Positions 8,311 through 17,303 of a stretch of 64,000 nt of DNA are shown piece after piece. Each line of letters starts with the position of its first letter. Position 1 is the first letter of the stretch. A program made the position numbers and the translations under genes. Origin of the DNA: an uncultured Candidatus Actinomarinales bacterium (GTDB lineage: Bacteria > Actinomycetota > Acidimicrobiia > Actinomarinales > Actinomarinaceae); NCBI GenBank assembly GCA_943840565.1, contig CALSUY010000001.1, positions 248,001-312,000 on the forward strand, written 5' to 3'. The notes beneath the pieces were generated by a model. The model did not search any database. It was given only the letters and a program-made list of their open reading frames with translations, and was not told the origin of the DNA.

Positions 8311-8948
8311 TTCAAATCTTTCTGTAAAACCCAGTTAGTGTAGGCAGAAATTAATAAAGTAATTCCTAAATACATCACTAAGTAAATATTAGTTAAATTT
8401 GGATTTATACCTAACCAGATCGGGGCAACAAAGAAAGATAATGACATAAAAACAGGCACCATCAGTATGAATTGAACAAATCTATTACTAAAAGCTGTAA
8501 ACATTTGAAAAATTATATTTATCATTATTGAATTTACTGAAAAGAAAACAATAGAGACTACAAAGTAGATGGGGTTACTTTTTATACCTGTGTTTGTAAA
8601 CAATGAAAATAAAGCTAATAAGATCAGTGCTTGTGGGAAATATATTATGAATTCTGAAATTGTTTTACATCTGAAAAAATAATGTCGCTCTATATTTGCA
8701 AAATTTAATTCCCGACGAAGCTTAGCTTGGTTAAGGGGATTTCTTATAGAAAATAATGTGGTGAAAAATAGCAAAAACAATAATTGATTGATTATGAAGA
8801 AGTCATCATCAACGACAAATCTGTTCTCAGATAAAATAGGAAAAACTAAAACTAAAACAACAATAGTTGGAGTTATTAAAAATAAAGATGTATTGTTTCT
8901 ATATTCATCTAAAAGTTCCTTCTTAATTAAAAAATTATTAATAAACAT
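8307..8948 (-). CDS. ccmB: Heme ABC transporter permease CcmB
   Basis: A 213-residue membrane protein with about six helices, located between the ATPase gene (overlap 11 bases) and ccmC (overlap 4 bases). It begins with a short cytoplasmic segment (KKELLDEYRNN) typical of CcmB. With CcmA and CcmC it releases holo-CcmE for the ligation step. Sequence motifs of CcmB are weak, so the call rests on size, topology and position. Confidence 0.87.
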   Translation of the reverse strand: MFINNFLIKKELLDEYRNNTSLFLITPTIVVLVLVFPILSENRFVVDDDFFIINQLLFLLFFTTLFSIRNPLNQAKLRRELNFANIERHYFFRCKTISEFIIYFPQALILLALFSLFTNTGIKSNPIYFVVSIVFFSVNSIMINIIFQMFTAFSNRFVQFILMVPVFMSLSFFVAPIWLGINPNLTNIYLVMYLGITLLISAYTNWVLQKDLK

Positions 8949-9534
8949 TCAAATCAATCATTTCATAGTTATCTTCAAAAATATTTAATGAATCTTGAGA
9001 GGCTATAATATTGCTTTTATTTGCTTCGAATCTGCTTTTTAGAAGTTTCGTTAAAAGCTCTACTCCCTCTTTGTCTAGATAATTTAACGGTTCATCAATA
9101 CATAGTATTTCTGGATCGATCATATTAGCTATGGCAAGCTCCGAACGCTTCACCATTCCACTTGAAAAATTTTTAACTAAATCATGCATGAAGCTGTGCA
9201 TCCCATACTCTTTAAGGAGTTTTTGAATTTTATCTTCTTGCATTGCTTCTTGAGTAAAATAAAAACAGTTTTCCAGCAAAGATAAGTTTAAATTTAATGT
9301 TGGTTCATTGGAAATTTCTAATATTCGCATTTGCTCAGACTCGATAATTGAATTGAACGTATTTCCCTGAAAATTGTTTGAAATAAAACCTAATAGTGTA
9401 GATTTACCTACTCCGTTACCACCAATTATTTGATAGTTTTTATTGCTCTTAAGTGACAAACTAATATTATTTATAACAATATTATTTCCGTAACCAAGTG
9501 TTAGGTTTTTTACATTTAGGTAATTTATACTCAC
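8938..9534 (-). CDS. ccmA: Heme ABC transporter ATP-binding protein CcmA
   Basis: ABC ATPase of about 198 residues with Walker A GGNGVGKST (about residues 39-46), signature FSSGMVKRS and Walker B ILCIDEP. The frame is open up to an ATG at 9573, but that would add 13 residues without family similarity and overlap the upstream exonuclease by 35 bases; the GTG at 9534, four bases after that gene's stop, gives the usual short N-terminus before the first strand (YLNVKNLTLGYG), so I use it. CcmA powers release of heme-loaded CcmE together with CcmB and CcmC. First gene of the ccm set. Confidence 0.88.
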   Translation of the reverse strand: MSINYLNVKNLTLGYGNNIVINNISLSLKSNKNYQIIGGNGVGKSTLLGFISNNFQGNTFNSIIESEQMRILEISNEPTLNLNLSLLENCFYFTQEAMQEDKIQKLLKEYGMHSFMHDLVKNFSSGMVKRSELAIANMIDPEILCIDEPLNYLDKEGVELLTKLLKSRFEANKSNIIASQDSLNIFEDNYEMIDLNVY

Positions 9535-9538
9535 AAGA

Positions 9539-10030
9539 TTATTGTATTGAGGATAGTTTTTTATAAACCTCAAAAGTTGTCATTACATCGTCTCTAGCAG
9601 TATGAGTTGGGCTAACTACATCGAAGTACTCAGCTAATGTTATTAATTTATGATTTTTAACTTTATTTCCAAGTTTCGACCTACTGATATTTAAAGTATC
9701 AATTGTTTGGTTTGGAAGTTCTTCTTTTAAAAAATAGTTCAAGAACTTTAAATCAAAATTGTCTATGTTGTGTCCAAGTAATACAGATTTTTCAATAAAG
9801 CTTAAGATGTCGCTAGATCTGTCCTCAATAGATGGTGAATTCTCAACTTTCTCATCAGTAATACCATGAATGTGCGAATTTTTAATTGAAATAGTAGGTT
9901 TAAAAAGTGAATAAAACTCATCAATAATTTCTTCATTTACAATCTTTAAAATAAATAGTTCAATAATTTCAGCTTCACCTGGTTCAAATCCAGTAGTCTC
10001 TATGTCAAGTATGCAAATGGAATTATCCAT
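9539..10030 (-). CDS. DEDDh-family 3'-5' exonuclease (DnaQ/PolC-exo-like)
   Basis: A 163-residue exonuclease domain. Exo I is ILDIETTG (D9, E11), Exo II is LLGHNIDNFDLKFL, and Exo III is THTARDD with the His-x(4)-Asp spacing of the DEDDh class. It could proofread for a DNA polymerase (the PolA encoded at 56009 lacks a recognisable exonuclease active site) or act on RNA; sequence does not decide. The ATG at 10030, five bases after the upstream stop, is preferred over an ATG at 10054 that would overlap the SpoU gene by 19 bases. It sits between a SpoU methyltransferase and ccmA in the same run. Confidence 0.87.
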   Translation of the reverse strand: MDNSICILDIETTGFEPGEAEIIELFILKIVNEEIIDEFYSLFKPTISIKNSHIHGITDEKVENSPSIEDRSSDILSFIEKSVLLGHNIDNFDLKFLNYFLKEELPNQTIDTLNISRSKLGNKVKNHKLITLAEYFDVVSPTHTARDDVMTTFEVYKKLSSIQ

Positions 10031-10035
10031 ATTTC

Positions 10036-10830
10036 TTATTTTAGTAACTCCCACATTGAAATTGCGGCAGCAGTTGACGCATTTATGGAATCTACGTCGT
10101 TCAACGAATCTATTTTAAGTTTGGTACATTCAGTCTCATGCCATTTTTTGGAAATACCATATTGCTCAGAGCCAATAACCAATGCGAAATTATTTTCGGG
10201 TTGGAAATTATTAATAAGTTTTTCTGAATCTGGATCCATTAAAATAATTTGATAATTATGTTTTTTAAGAAGTTTAATTATATTTTCTGTGCTATCGCTC
10301 AGTAAATTTAGTGTGAACATGTGACCAATTGAGGCTCTGACAACATTTGGATTATAAAAATCAGTAATTTCATCACTACAAAATATATTCTCTATGCCTA
10401 AAGACTTGGCAGTTCTTATCATAGTTCCTAAGTTTCCAGGCTTCTCAATTTGATCTGCAATCAAAATTGGTCCTTCGACTGCATCTTCGCTAACCATTAA
10501 ATTTTTCTGAATAAATAAAGAAATTATGCCATCAGGTCTGTCTCGATAGGAAACTGCTTCGAAGACCCTTTTAGTAAGGGTTACAATGCGAACATTCTTT
10601 TTATTAAACAGACTTATCAAGTCATAGTTGTTTTCTCCAATAAACAATTCTTCACATATGTAAAGCGTATCTATTTCGTAGTCAGATGAGATTAGTGACC
10701 TATTCTCTCTGTAACCTTCTGCTAAAGATTTATTCTCTGATTTTCTATTTTTATTTTTGGTAAGCGAGATTAAAAATTTCAATTCTGGATTAGTCAAAGA
10801 ACTGATGGATTTATTTGGTGAAATATTCAT
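10036..10830 (-). CDS. SpoU/TrmH-family RNA 2'-O-ribose methyltransferase
   Basis: 264 residues: an N-terminal substrate-binding region (about 1-110) and a C-terminal SPOUT domain with the three motifs IEKPGNLGTMIRTAKSLG, ALVIGSEQYGIS and DSINASTAAAISMWEL. These bind SAM in the trefoil knot. Members methylate the ribose of specific tRNA or 23S rRNA residues (TrmH, RlmB and TsnR-like groups); the target is not evident. Its start overlaps the nitroreductase gene by 20 bases. Confidence 0.92.
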   Translation of the reverse strand: MNISPNKSISSLTNPELKFLISLTKNKNRKSENKSLAEGYRENRSLISSDYEIDTLYICEELFIGENNYDLISLFNKKNVRIVTLTKRVFEAVSYRDRPDGIISLFIQKNLMVSEDAVEGPILIADQIEKPGNLGTMIRTAKSLGIENIFCSDEITDFYNPNVVRASIGHMFTLNLLSDSTENIIKLLKKHNYQIILMDPDSEKLINNFQPENNFALVIGSEQYGISKKWHETECTKLKIDSLNDVDSINASTAAAISMWELLK

Positions 10831-11413
10831 TATGTATTAATTTTTTCCTTGTTGTATTCTTTTTTTTAACATTGGCTGATTTTTCTACTCCAGCAGTTAC
10901 AAAACCTAATATTAAGTAATCATCTGGTATAGAGAGGTGATTTTTAATATTATCTATATCCATATTATGGGAACCCAAGAACCCACTCTTAAGTCCAATT
11001 TCTTCAATGAGTAACATACAATTCATCATTGACGCTCCAGCATCAACAAACCAGTAAGGTATTGACCAGTCTTCTGAATTTGTTGCATGCTTTTTGTCTA
11101 ACTGTCTGTATCTATCGTGATAAGCCTCAGTATTTATAATTATTAAAAACAGAGAAAGTGATTTTGAAATCCATTTTTCGAATCCTTTGGCAACATAGGA
11201 ATCTTCATTTGAATATTTTGCAATAGTAATAATATTTTCTTTTTCTGAAATATGAACTATTTCTATTCCTCTGGAAAAACCTGCAGTCGGTATTTTAATT
11301 GCATGTTCTGCAACTTCTGAGAGTTGGGGAAATTCTAATTTACTTTCTTTATAGTTTCTAACAATTTTACGGTTTCTTAATAAGGATTGAAGAGTAGTTT
11401 CTTCACTGACCAT
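10811..11413 (-). CDS. Nitroreductase-family FMN protein
   Basis: A 200-residue member of the nitroreductase fold: N-terminal LLRNRKIVRNYKES (the RRSIR-like flavin-binding helix), DAGASMMNCMLLIEEIGLKSGFLG in the dimer core helix, and IPDDYLILGFVTAGV before the C-terminal tail. Such enzymes reduce nitro groups, quinones or enones with NAD(P)H, and some act in cofactor or thiazole chemistry; the substrate is unknown. It follows leuB after two bases in the same operon, and overlaps the SpoU gene by 20 bases. Confidence 0.83.
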   Translation of the reverse strand: MVSEETTLQSLLRNRKIVRNYKESKLEFPQLSEVAEHAIKIPTAGFSRGIEIVHISEKENIITIAKYSNEDSYVAKGFEKWISKSLSLFLIIINTEAYHDRYRQLDKKHATNSEDWSIPYWFVDAGASMMNCMLLIEEIGLKSGFLGSHNMDIDNIKNHLSIPDDYLILGFVTAGVEKSANVKKKNTTRKKLIHNEYFTK

Positions 11414-11415
11414 GG

Positions 11416-12474
11416 CTATTTGTTTTTTATTGATTCCAGTACAGCATCTCCAACTTCAGAAGTTGTAAGACCCATTTTTCCAGCTGAAAGAGAGTCTAAG
11501 TTTTGTGCTGTAGCAATTATTGCATCTTCGATAGCTTGACCATAATCAGATTCACCTAATTGAGTGACCATCATTGAAGCAGCTGCAATGCAAGCAAGGG
11601 GATTGATAATATTTTTACCTGTATATTTAGGTGCAGAGCCACCAATAGGTTCAAACATAGATACGCCCTCTGGATTAATATTACCTCCAGCAGCTATTCC
11701 CATCCCACCCTGGATCATTGCTCCTAAATCAGTAATGATGTCTCCAAACATATTATCGGTAACTATAACGTCAAACCATTCTGGATTTTTTACCATCCAC
11801 ATACAAACTGCATCAACATGTCCATAATCTGTTTCTATTTCAGGGTAATCTTTTGCAATATCGTAAAATATCCGCTCCCACAAATCATGTGCATATGTCA
11901 AAACGTTGGTTTTTGCACATAGAGTAATTTTCTTTCTATTGTTATTTTTGGCATACTCAAAGGCATATAAAATGCATCGGTGGATAGCTTTGTATGTGTT
12001 TATTGACTCCTGAGTAGCAACTTCACTCTCTGTACCATAATGGATATATCCTCCAGCTCCAGCATAGAGGCCTTCAGTGTTCTCACGGACTACAGTAAAA
12101 TTTATATCTTCAGGTTTTTTATTCGCTAGGGGAGTCTCGACTCCCGGATATAAGACAACTGGACGCAAATTTATGTACTGATCAAATTCTTTTCTTAGCT
12201 TTAATAAGATTCCTTGTTCTAATATTCCAGGCTTTACATCAGGGTGTCCTATAGCTCCAAGAAGAATAGAATCACTGCTCCCAAGTTCTTCGATATCTTT
12301 ATCAGTGACAAGCTCCTGTGTCTTTAAATATCTTTCTCCACCAAGATCATTTACAGTAAAGTTAAAATTAATTCCATAATCTGCTTGAGTTTTTTGTAGA
12401 ACTTTTACAGCTTCATTGACTACTTCTGGACCTGTCCCATCACCTGCTAAAAGAGATATATTATATTCTTTCAT
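11416..12474 (-). CDS. leuB: 3-isopropylmalate dehydrogenase
   Basis: A 352-residue beta-decarboxylating dehydrogenase. The N-terminal SLLAGDGTGPEVVNEA, the substrate-binding arginines in LKLRKEFDQYINLRP, VVRENTEGLYAG, and the metal-binding DNMFGDIITDLGA followed by EPIGGSAPKYTGKNIINPLA are all present. It oxidises 3-isopropylmalate to the leucine precursor. The Thr in GDGTGPE (usually Ile) and overall form mean that a related isocitrate or tartrate dehydrogenase activity cannot be excluded from sequence, but location directly after leuA (sharing one base) makes LeuB the natural call. LeuCD, needed for the step between, is not in the window. Confidence 0.92.
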   Translation of the reverse strand: MKEYNISLLAGDGTGPEVVNEAVKVLQKTQADYGINFNFTVNDLGGERYLKTQELVTDKDIEELGSSDSILLGAIGHPDVKPGILEQGILLKLRKEFDQYINLRPVVLYPGVETPLANKKPEDINFTVVRENTEGLYAGAGGYIHYGTESEVATQESINTYKAIHRCILYAFEYAKNNNRKKITLCAKTNVLTYAHDLWERIFYDIAKDYPEIETDYGHVDAVCMWMVKNPEWFDVIVTDNMFGDIITDLGAMIQGGMGIAAGGNINPEGVSMFEPIGGSAPKYTGKNIINPLACIAAASMMVTQLGESDYGQAIEDAIIATAQNLDSLSAGKMGLTTSEVGDAVLESIKNK

Positions 12475-13964
12475 TATCTATTAAGAGCATTTAAAAAGGA
12501 TTCAACTGAACCCTGTACAACATCAGTTGATACTGCCCTACCTTGTTTCAAATTGTGACCGTCATTTATTATTGTTACGATTTCAGCAGTAGCATCAGCT
12601 CCTTTGGTTATGCTTTCAACTCTATAATCAATAAGAGTCGCATCTGTTTCTAATATTTTTTTAACCGCTGTAAATGCTGCATGTATCATTCCATCTCCTT
12701 CAGCTTCCTCAGTCAACTCTTTGCCGTGAACATCTAGAGTAACTCTAGCAGATGCATATTGATCTTTGCTATTTACGGAAACTGATACTAATTTTATCTC
12801 TGAAGAAGATGTTTCAACTTGTCCCACAATTGCACGAAGTTCATTTTCAACAATTTCACCTTTTCTATCAGCTAGCTTCTTGAAAGTGTCAAAACTTGAA
12901 TTAAATGCTTCCTCATCTAATTCTATATTCAATTTGTCTAATGCATCTTTAAATCCAGCACGTCCAGAATGCTTACCAAGGATAATTTTTGCCTCTTGAC
13001 CAACAGAATCTGGAGTCATAATTTCATATGTCATACTATTTCTTAAATAGCCATGTTGATGTATTCCAGATTCATGACTAAATGCATTCTTCCCAACTAC
13101 TGCTTTATTATATTGAACTGGATATCCCGTTAATTTTGATACCAGTCTTGAGGTTTCTAAGATTTCAGTTGTTTCGGCATTAATATCAACTCCATATTGA
13201 TCCTGTCTAGTTTTCACCGCCATTATTATTTCCTCAGTAGAAGTATTACCAGCTCTTTCACCAATACCATTAATAGCACCTTCAATCTGTCTGGCTCCAG
13301 CTTTAATCGCTGTTAAAGAGTTTGCGACAGCAAGGCCTAAATCATTGTGACAATGGGTAGAAATAATAATATCTTCATTTTTACCTTTAACTTTATCGTA
13401 AACACCCTTGAGGAGCTCTAAGTAATCAGAAGGTGTGGCGTAGCCTACTGTGTCGGGAACATTAATGGTAGTCGCACCTTCTTCAACTGCTACTTTAAGT
13501 ATTTCTATAAGAAAATCTTTATCAGTTCGTGTTGCATCTTGCGCTGAGAATTCAATATCATCACATAAATTTTTTGCATAACGTACTGACTCTTTTGCAT
13601 CATGGAGGACTTCTTCTTTAGTTTTTCTTAGCATATGTTCCATGTGTATATCAGAGGTGGAAGTAAAGACGTGAATTCTTGATTTTTTAGCAACCTTGAT
13701 AGCTTCCCATGCTTTTTCGATATCATCAGGAACACACCTGGCGAGAGAGGCTATTGTTGAATTTTGAATATTTTTAGCAATTAAGTTCACACCATCCCAA
13801 TCGCCAGGGGATGATGCTGCAAATCCAGCTTCAATGACATCAACTTTCAATTTTTCTAATTGTTGAGCAATTAATAATTTTTCAGAGGGAGTAAGAGCTA
13901 TCCCTGGACTCTGTTCACCATCTCTAAGAGTGGTGTCAAAAATAATAAGTTGATCTTCACTCAT
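12474..13964 (-). CDS. leuA: 2-isopropylmalate synthase
   Basis: A 496-residue enzyme with the catalytic TIM barrel ([12 protein letters not shown] near residue 10, [15 protein letters not shown] near residue 203, GIGERAGN near residue 235) and a C-terminal LeuA regulatory domain (about 365-490) where leucine inhibits. It condenses acetyl-CoA with 2-oxoisovalerate. This is the shorter type 1 LeuA; the long 600-residue form known from mycobacteria and corynebacteria is not what is seen here. It overlaps ilvC by 4 bases and shares one base with leuB. Confidence 0.95.
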   Translation of the reverse strand: MSEDQLIIFDTTLRDGEQSPGIALTPSEKLLIAQQLEKLKVDVIEAGFAASSPGDWDGVNLIAKNIQNSTIASLARCVPDDIEKAWEAIKVAKKSRIHVFTSTSDIHMEHMLRKTKEEVLHDAKESVRYAKNLCDDIEFSAQDATRTDKDFLIEILKVAVEEGATTINVPDTVGYATPSDYLELLKGVYDKVKGKNEDIIISTHCHNDLGLAVANSLTAIKAGARQIEGAINGIGERAGNTSTEEIIMAVKTRQDQYGVDINAETTEILETSRLVSKLTGYPVQYNKAVVGKNAFSHESGIHQHGYLRNSMTYEIMTPDSVGQEAKIILGKHSGRAGFKDALDKLNIELDEEAFNSSFDTFKKLADRKGEIVENELRAIVGQVETSSSEIKLVSVSVNSKDQYASARVTLDVHGKELTEEAEGDGMIHAAFTAVKKILETDATLIDYRVESITKGADATAEIVTIINDGHNLKQGRAVSTDVVQGSVESFLNALNR

Positions 13965-14977
13965 TTGTCTTTTTTAACATCCTTTGCGCTCAAGAATGGC
14001 ATCATAGATCTAAGCTCTTTACCAACCGATTCAATTTGATGTTGCGAAGCCTCTTCTCTTTTTTGATTTAAAAAGGGAGAACCTTCTCTTGATTGAGCCA
14101 TAAATTCTTTTGCAAATGAACCAGATTGAATTTCTTCAAGAACTTTTTTCATTTCTTTCTTTGTATCTTCATTTACAATACGTGGTCCCCTTGAAAAATC
14201 ACCATATTCTGCAGTATCCGAAATTGAATGTCTCATCCACTCAAAACCGCCTTCGTACATAAGGTCAACAATCAATTTAACTTCATGTAAAGTTTCAAAA
14301 TATGCACTTTCAGGCTGATATCCAGCTTCAACTAATGTCTCAAATCCATTTTTGATTAATTCAGTAAGGCCACCACAAAGTACAACTTGTTCTCCAAATA
14401 AATCAGTCTCAGTTTCTTCTTTAAAAGTTGTATCTAGAATTCCAGCTCTTCCACCACCAATTGCCGATGCATATGAGAGTGCAAGCTCATGTGTGTTTCC
14501 GTTAGTATCATTTTCTACTGCTACTAAGCAGGGCATGCCTGAACCTTCTTCATAAGTTCTTCTTAATAAGTGACCAGGTCCCTTTGGAGCTACCATAGCA
14601 ACTGAAATATCTTCTCTTGGTTTTATTTCATTAAAGTGAATGTTAAAACCATGCGCAAAAAATAAAGTTGAATTTTCCTTCATGACTGGGGCTATTGTTT
14701 CGTTATAAACATCAGCCATTAATTGATCAGGAAGAAGCAACATTACAACTTCTGAATTTGAGACAGCATCTTCAACATTGGATACATTGAGACCCATTTC
14801 TTTCGCTCTTGTAAAAGTTTCAGAAGTTTCTCTTAACCCAACAGTTACGTCTACTCCTGATTCGTGAAGATTTAATGCATGAGCGTGTCCTTGGCTTCCA
14901 AAACCAATTACTGCAACTTTCTTTTCCTTTATTAAGTCCTGATTAATTTGATCATCATAAATGATTTTTGTATCCAT
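13961..14977 (-). CDS. ilvC: Ketol-acid reductoisomerase (NADP+)
   Basis: A 338-residue class I enzyme: the Rossmann motif [15 protein letters not shown] near residue 22, VAPKGPGH near residue 130, and the metal-binding region [12 protein letters not shown] with the C-terminal helical domain including [10 protein letters not shown]. It converts acetolactate and acetohydroxybutyrate to the dihydroxy acids used by IlvD (18433). Fourteen bases separate it from ilvN, with an AGGAG-like Shine-Dalgarno (complement of ctcct near 14986-14991) before the ATG. Overlaps leuA by 4 bases. Confidence 0.97.
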   Translation of the reverse strand: MDTKIIYDDQINQDLIKEKKVAVIGFGSQGHAHALNLHESGVDVTVGLRETSETFTRAKEMGLNVSNVEDAVSNSEVVMLLLPDQLMADVYNETIAPVMKENSTLFFAHGFNIHFNEIKPREDISVAMVAPKGPGHLLRRTYEEGSGMPCLVAVENDTNGNTHELALSYASAIGGGRAGILDTTFKEETETDLFGEQVVLCGGLTELIKNGFETLVEAGYQPESAYFETLHEVKLIVDLMYEGGFEWMRHSISDTAEYGDFSRGPRIVNEDTKKEMKKVLEEIQSGSFAKEFMAQSREGSPFLNQKREEASQHQIESVGKELRSMMPFLSAKDVKKDK

Positions 14978-14991
14978 ATAATTTCTCCTTT

Positions 14992-15465
14992 TTATAAATT
15001 AGATTGAATAGCTATTCTTCCGCCACGAATCATTTCAATAATTCCAAACGGTTTCATTAGGTTTTCAAACTTTTTCAATTCTTTAGATGTACCAGTTAGC
15101 TCAAAAACTGCATAATCCTGTCCCACATCAACAGATTTTGCGCCTGATAAATTTGCTTTTTCTATAACTGATGTTTGAGAATCTTTGTTGATTGAGACTT
15201 TCATTAGCAGTACTTCGGATTCAATCGTGTTGTCAGGATCTAGTTCTACGATTTTTATGACATTTATTAATTTGTTTAACTGTTTTTTTACTTGCTCTAC
15301 CGATTCAAGCTCTGTAACAATTGTCATCTTTGATCTTCCATCAATATTTGTTGGACCTACGGAAAGTGAATTAATATTAAAGCCTCTCCTTGAAATTGTT
15401 GAAGAAATTCTTGCTAATACACCCGGTTTGTCTTCAACAAGCACACTCAAAATTCTTTCACTCAT
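14992..15465 (-). CDS. ilvN: Acetolactate synthase small (regulatory) subunit
   Basis: A 157-residue regulatory subunit with an N-terminal ACT domain ([28 protein letters not shown]) and a C-terminal domain ending near MIRGGRIAI. It binds valine and activates/inhibits IlvB. Start overlaps the ilvB stop by 4 bases; normal length for the ilvN/ilvH family. Confidence 0.95.
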   Translation of the reverse strand: MSERILSVLVEDKPGVLARISSTISRRGFNINSLSVGPTNIDGRSKMTIVTELESVEQVKKQLNKLINVIKIVELDPDNTIESEVLLMKVSINKDSQTSVIEKANLSGAKSVDVGQDYAVFELTGTSKELKKFENLMKPFGIIEMIRGGRIAIQSNL

Positions 15466-17174
15466 ATTTTTTTCAAATCCTCTTCATTTAGGATGATTAC
15501 ATCATTACTACCCCCAGCAGGAACCATAGGGAAAACCATATCATCTGGATCAACAACACAGTCGACAAGTACCGGCTTATCATTAATTTCAAGCATTTTT
15601 TCAAATACATCTTTTACTTCGGACTTTTGTTCCATTCTTAGTCCGACAGCTCCCATAGCTTCAGCAAGTTTTACATAGTCAGGGGTGTGATGGGTAAGTT
15701 CAGAAGCTGAAAAACGATTCTTATAAAATATTTTTTGCCACTGTCTCACCATTCCATGATTTCCATTATTGAAAACAACTATTTTCAGAGGGATGTTTTC
15801 TGTAGAAGCTGTTATTAGTTCCTGACAAGTCATCTGAAAACAACCGTCTCCATCTAAAGAAAGAACCTGTCTATCAGGATATGCTGCTTTTGCTCCTATA
15901 GCTGCTGGCAGGGAATATCCCATGGTTCCTAATCCTCCAGAATTTAACCAAGTGTTTGGTTTTGTAAATTTCCAATGTAAAGATATCCACATTTGATGCT
16001 GACCAACTCCCGAAACTACAATTGAGTCATCCTCTGACATTTTTTGAAGTTCTTCAAGTACATAAGGAACTTTTAATGGACCATCTTCATCTTGAGTGAA
16101 GGTGAGGGGATAGCTTTCTCTCATTTCATTAATTTCTTGAATCCAGTTGGAAGTTTCTAGTTTGGTATCTCCAAGCTTATCAATAAGACCTTTGATAACA
16201 CTTTTTGCATCTCCAACTATAGGTACTTCCGCATCTCTTACTTTTCCAATTTCAGCTGGATCTATATCAGCATGAATAACTTTTGCATTTTGAGCAAAAA
16301 ACTTTGGATTTGCTGTTACTCGATCATCAAACCTTACACCTATTGCAATTAATAAATCTGAGTTCTGAATCGAAGTTGTGGCGGTATAGTTCCCATGCAT
16401 ACCTGGCATTCCTAAACATAGTTCATGACCATCAGGAAATGCACCTCTACCCATAAGGGTTGTAACCACTGGAATGTTGAATTTCTGAGCTAGATCAAAT
16501 AACTCAATATTTGCCTTTGAGTGAATAATTCCTCCACCGACATATAAAAGAGGTTTCTTAGAGTCTTTGATTAAGTTTACTGCCTGTTGAATCATTTTTG
16601 GATTTGCATCAAGAGTAGGTTTGTATCCTGGTAAATCTACTAATTTTGGCTCAATCCATTTTGCTTTTTGGTTAAGAATATCTTTTGGTATATCTACTAG
16701 AACTGGTCCCGGTCTTCCGGTAGTAGCAATATGTTTTGCCTCAAGTAGTACTTGAGGAATCTCACTAGCGTCGGTAATCAGATAATTATGCTTTGTTGCT
16801 GCCATTGTGAGACCAACTGTGTATGCCTCTTGGAAAGCATCATTACCAATAGCTTCAGTAGCAACTTGACCTGTTATAGCTAGAAGGGGGGTTGAATCCA
16901 TTAAAGCATTGTTTAATGAAGTTATTAAGTTAGTAGCACCAGGTCCAGAAGTAGCAATTACTACACCTAACTCACCAGTTGCCTGAGCATAACCCTCAGC
17001 CATGTGACCCGATCCTTGTTCATGTCTAGCTAAAATATGTCTTATCGGGCTGTCGTAAAGTGGATCATACGCTGGAAGGATTGCACCACCAGGTACGCCA
17101 AAAATGGTAGAGACTTTTAAATGTTCCAAACCTCTAATAACAAGCTCTGCGCCTGACAATAATTTTTCTTCCAT
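15462..17174 (-). CDS. ilvB: Acetolactate synthase large subunit
   Basis: A 570-residue ThDP enzyme. The N-terminal domain holds the catalytic Glu (HEQGSGHMAEGYAQATG), the middle FAD-like domain follows, and the C-terminal domain has the ThDP-Mg motif LDGDGCFQMTCQEL with NNGNHGMVRQW. It makes acetolactate or acetohydroxybutyrate, the first common step of branched-chain amino acid synthesis. The ATG at 17174 is preceded by an AAGGA Shine-Dalgarno at 4-base spacing, placed directly after a strong intrinsic terminator, so expression should depend on read-through of an attenuator (see separate entries). First structural gene of the long minus-strand run to ccmG. Confidence 0.97.
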   Translation of the reverse strand: MEEKLLSGAELVIRGLEHLKVSTIFGVPGGAILPAYDPLYDSPIRHILARHEQGSGHMAEGYAQATGELGVVIATSGPGATNLITSLNNALMDSTPLLAITGQVATEAIGNDAFQEAYTVGLTMAATKHNYLITDASEIPQVLLEAKHIATTGRPGPVLVDIPKDILNQKAKWIEPKLVDLPGYKPTLDANPKMIQQAVNLIKDSKKPLLYVGGGIIHSKANIELFDLAQKFNIPVVTTLMGRGAFPDGHELCLGMPGMHGNYTATTSIQNSDLLIAIGVRFDDRVTANPKFFAQNAKVIHADIDPAEIGKVRDAEVPIVGDAKSVIKGLIDKLGDTKLETSNWIQEINEMRESYPLTFTQDEDGPLKVPYVLEELQKMSEDDSIVVSGVGQHQMWISLHWKFTKPNTWLNSGGLGTMGYSLPAAIGAKAAYPDRQVLSLDGDGCFQMTCQELITASTENIPLKIVVFNNGNHGMVRQWQKIFYKNRFSASELTHHTPDYVKLAEAMGAVGLRMEQKSEVKDVFEKMLEINDKPVLVDCVVDPDDMVFPMVPAGGSNDVIILNEEDLKKI

Positions 17175-17183
17175 AACATCCTT

Positions 17184-17211
17184 AAAAAAAAACCTCCCTT
17201 TTTTTGGGAGG
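17184..17211 (-). terminator. Intrinsic terminator in the ilvB leader (attenuator)
   Basis: On the minus strand CCTCCC, a loop of seven A, GGGAGG and then nine T in a row: a perfect six-base-pair GC-rich stem with a U9 tract. It lies 9 bases upstream of the ilvB ATG and downstream of a short reading frame rich in Leu, Val and Ile codons. A terminator between promoter and the first structural gene is the mark of attenuation control. It is the only canonical hairpin-plus-U-tract terminator I found in the window. Confidence 0.88.
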
Positions 17212-17235
17212 CGCTCATCACAAAAAAGTGAGCGC
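17211..17235 (-). promoter_or_regulatory. Leader hairpin preceding the ilvB attenuator terminator
   Basis: GCGCTC (17235-17230) pairs with GAGCGC (17216-17211). The 5' arm begins at the stop codon of the leader peptide, so a ribosome finishing the peptide would cover it. The same arm (AGCGCT, 17236-17231) can instead pair with either of two tandem AGTGCT copies (17253-17248 and 17247-17242) inside the leader codons, giving the mutually exclusive pairs expected of an attenuator. Its overlap with the terminator stem is only one base, so how strongly it competes is unclear. Confidence 0.55.
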
Positions 17236-17285
17236 TACATAAGCACTAGCACTAATAATGTAATTAAGACATATAGTTTTTTCAT
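17235..17285 (-). CDS. ilv leader peptide (attenuation)
   Basis: A 16-codon frame, MKKLYVLITLLVLVLM then TAG, in which 10 residues are branched-chain (6 Leu, 3 Val, 1 Ile), mostly consecutive. It is followed by alternative hairpins and the terminator before ilvB. Slow decoding when charged Leu/Val/Ile tRNAs are scarce would be expected to prevent termination and switch on the biosynthetic operon. A -10-like TATAGT 8 bases before the ATG suggests that the leader is translated from an almost leaderless mRNA. A hydrophobic start of a membrane protein can look similar, but the frame closes after 16 codons and the context is exact. Confidence 0.8.
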   Translation of the reverse strand: MKKLYVLITLLVLVLM

Positions 17286-17291
17286 TAAATC

Positions 17292-17303
17292 TAACTATAG
17301 TTA
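17292..17303. promoter_or_regulatory. Palindromic bidirectional promoter between ilv leader and queG
   Basis: TAACTATAGTTA is a perfect 12-base palindrome. It contains TATAGT in both directions: on the minus strand 8 bases before the ilv leader ATG (17285), on the plus strand 14 bases before the queG-like ATG (17316). Thus both divergent transcripts could start from overlapping -10 boxes, or the palindrome could be a repressor site over the promoter. Confidence 0.5.

Noticed and set aside
9535-9573. Longer N-terminus for CcmA starting at ATG 9573
   Set aside because: The 13 extra residues overlap the exonuclease frame and have no likeness to CcmA N-termini; GTG 9534 fits better.
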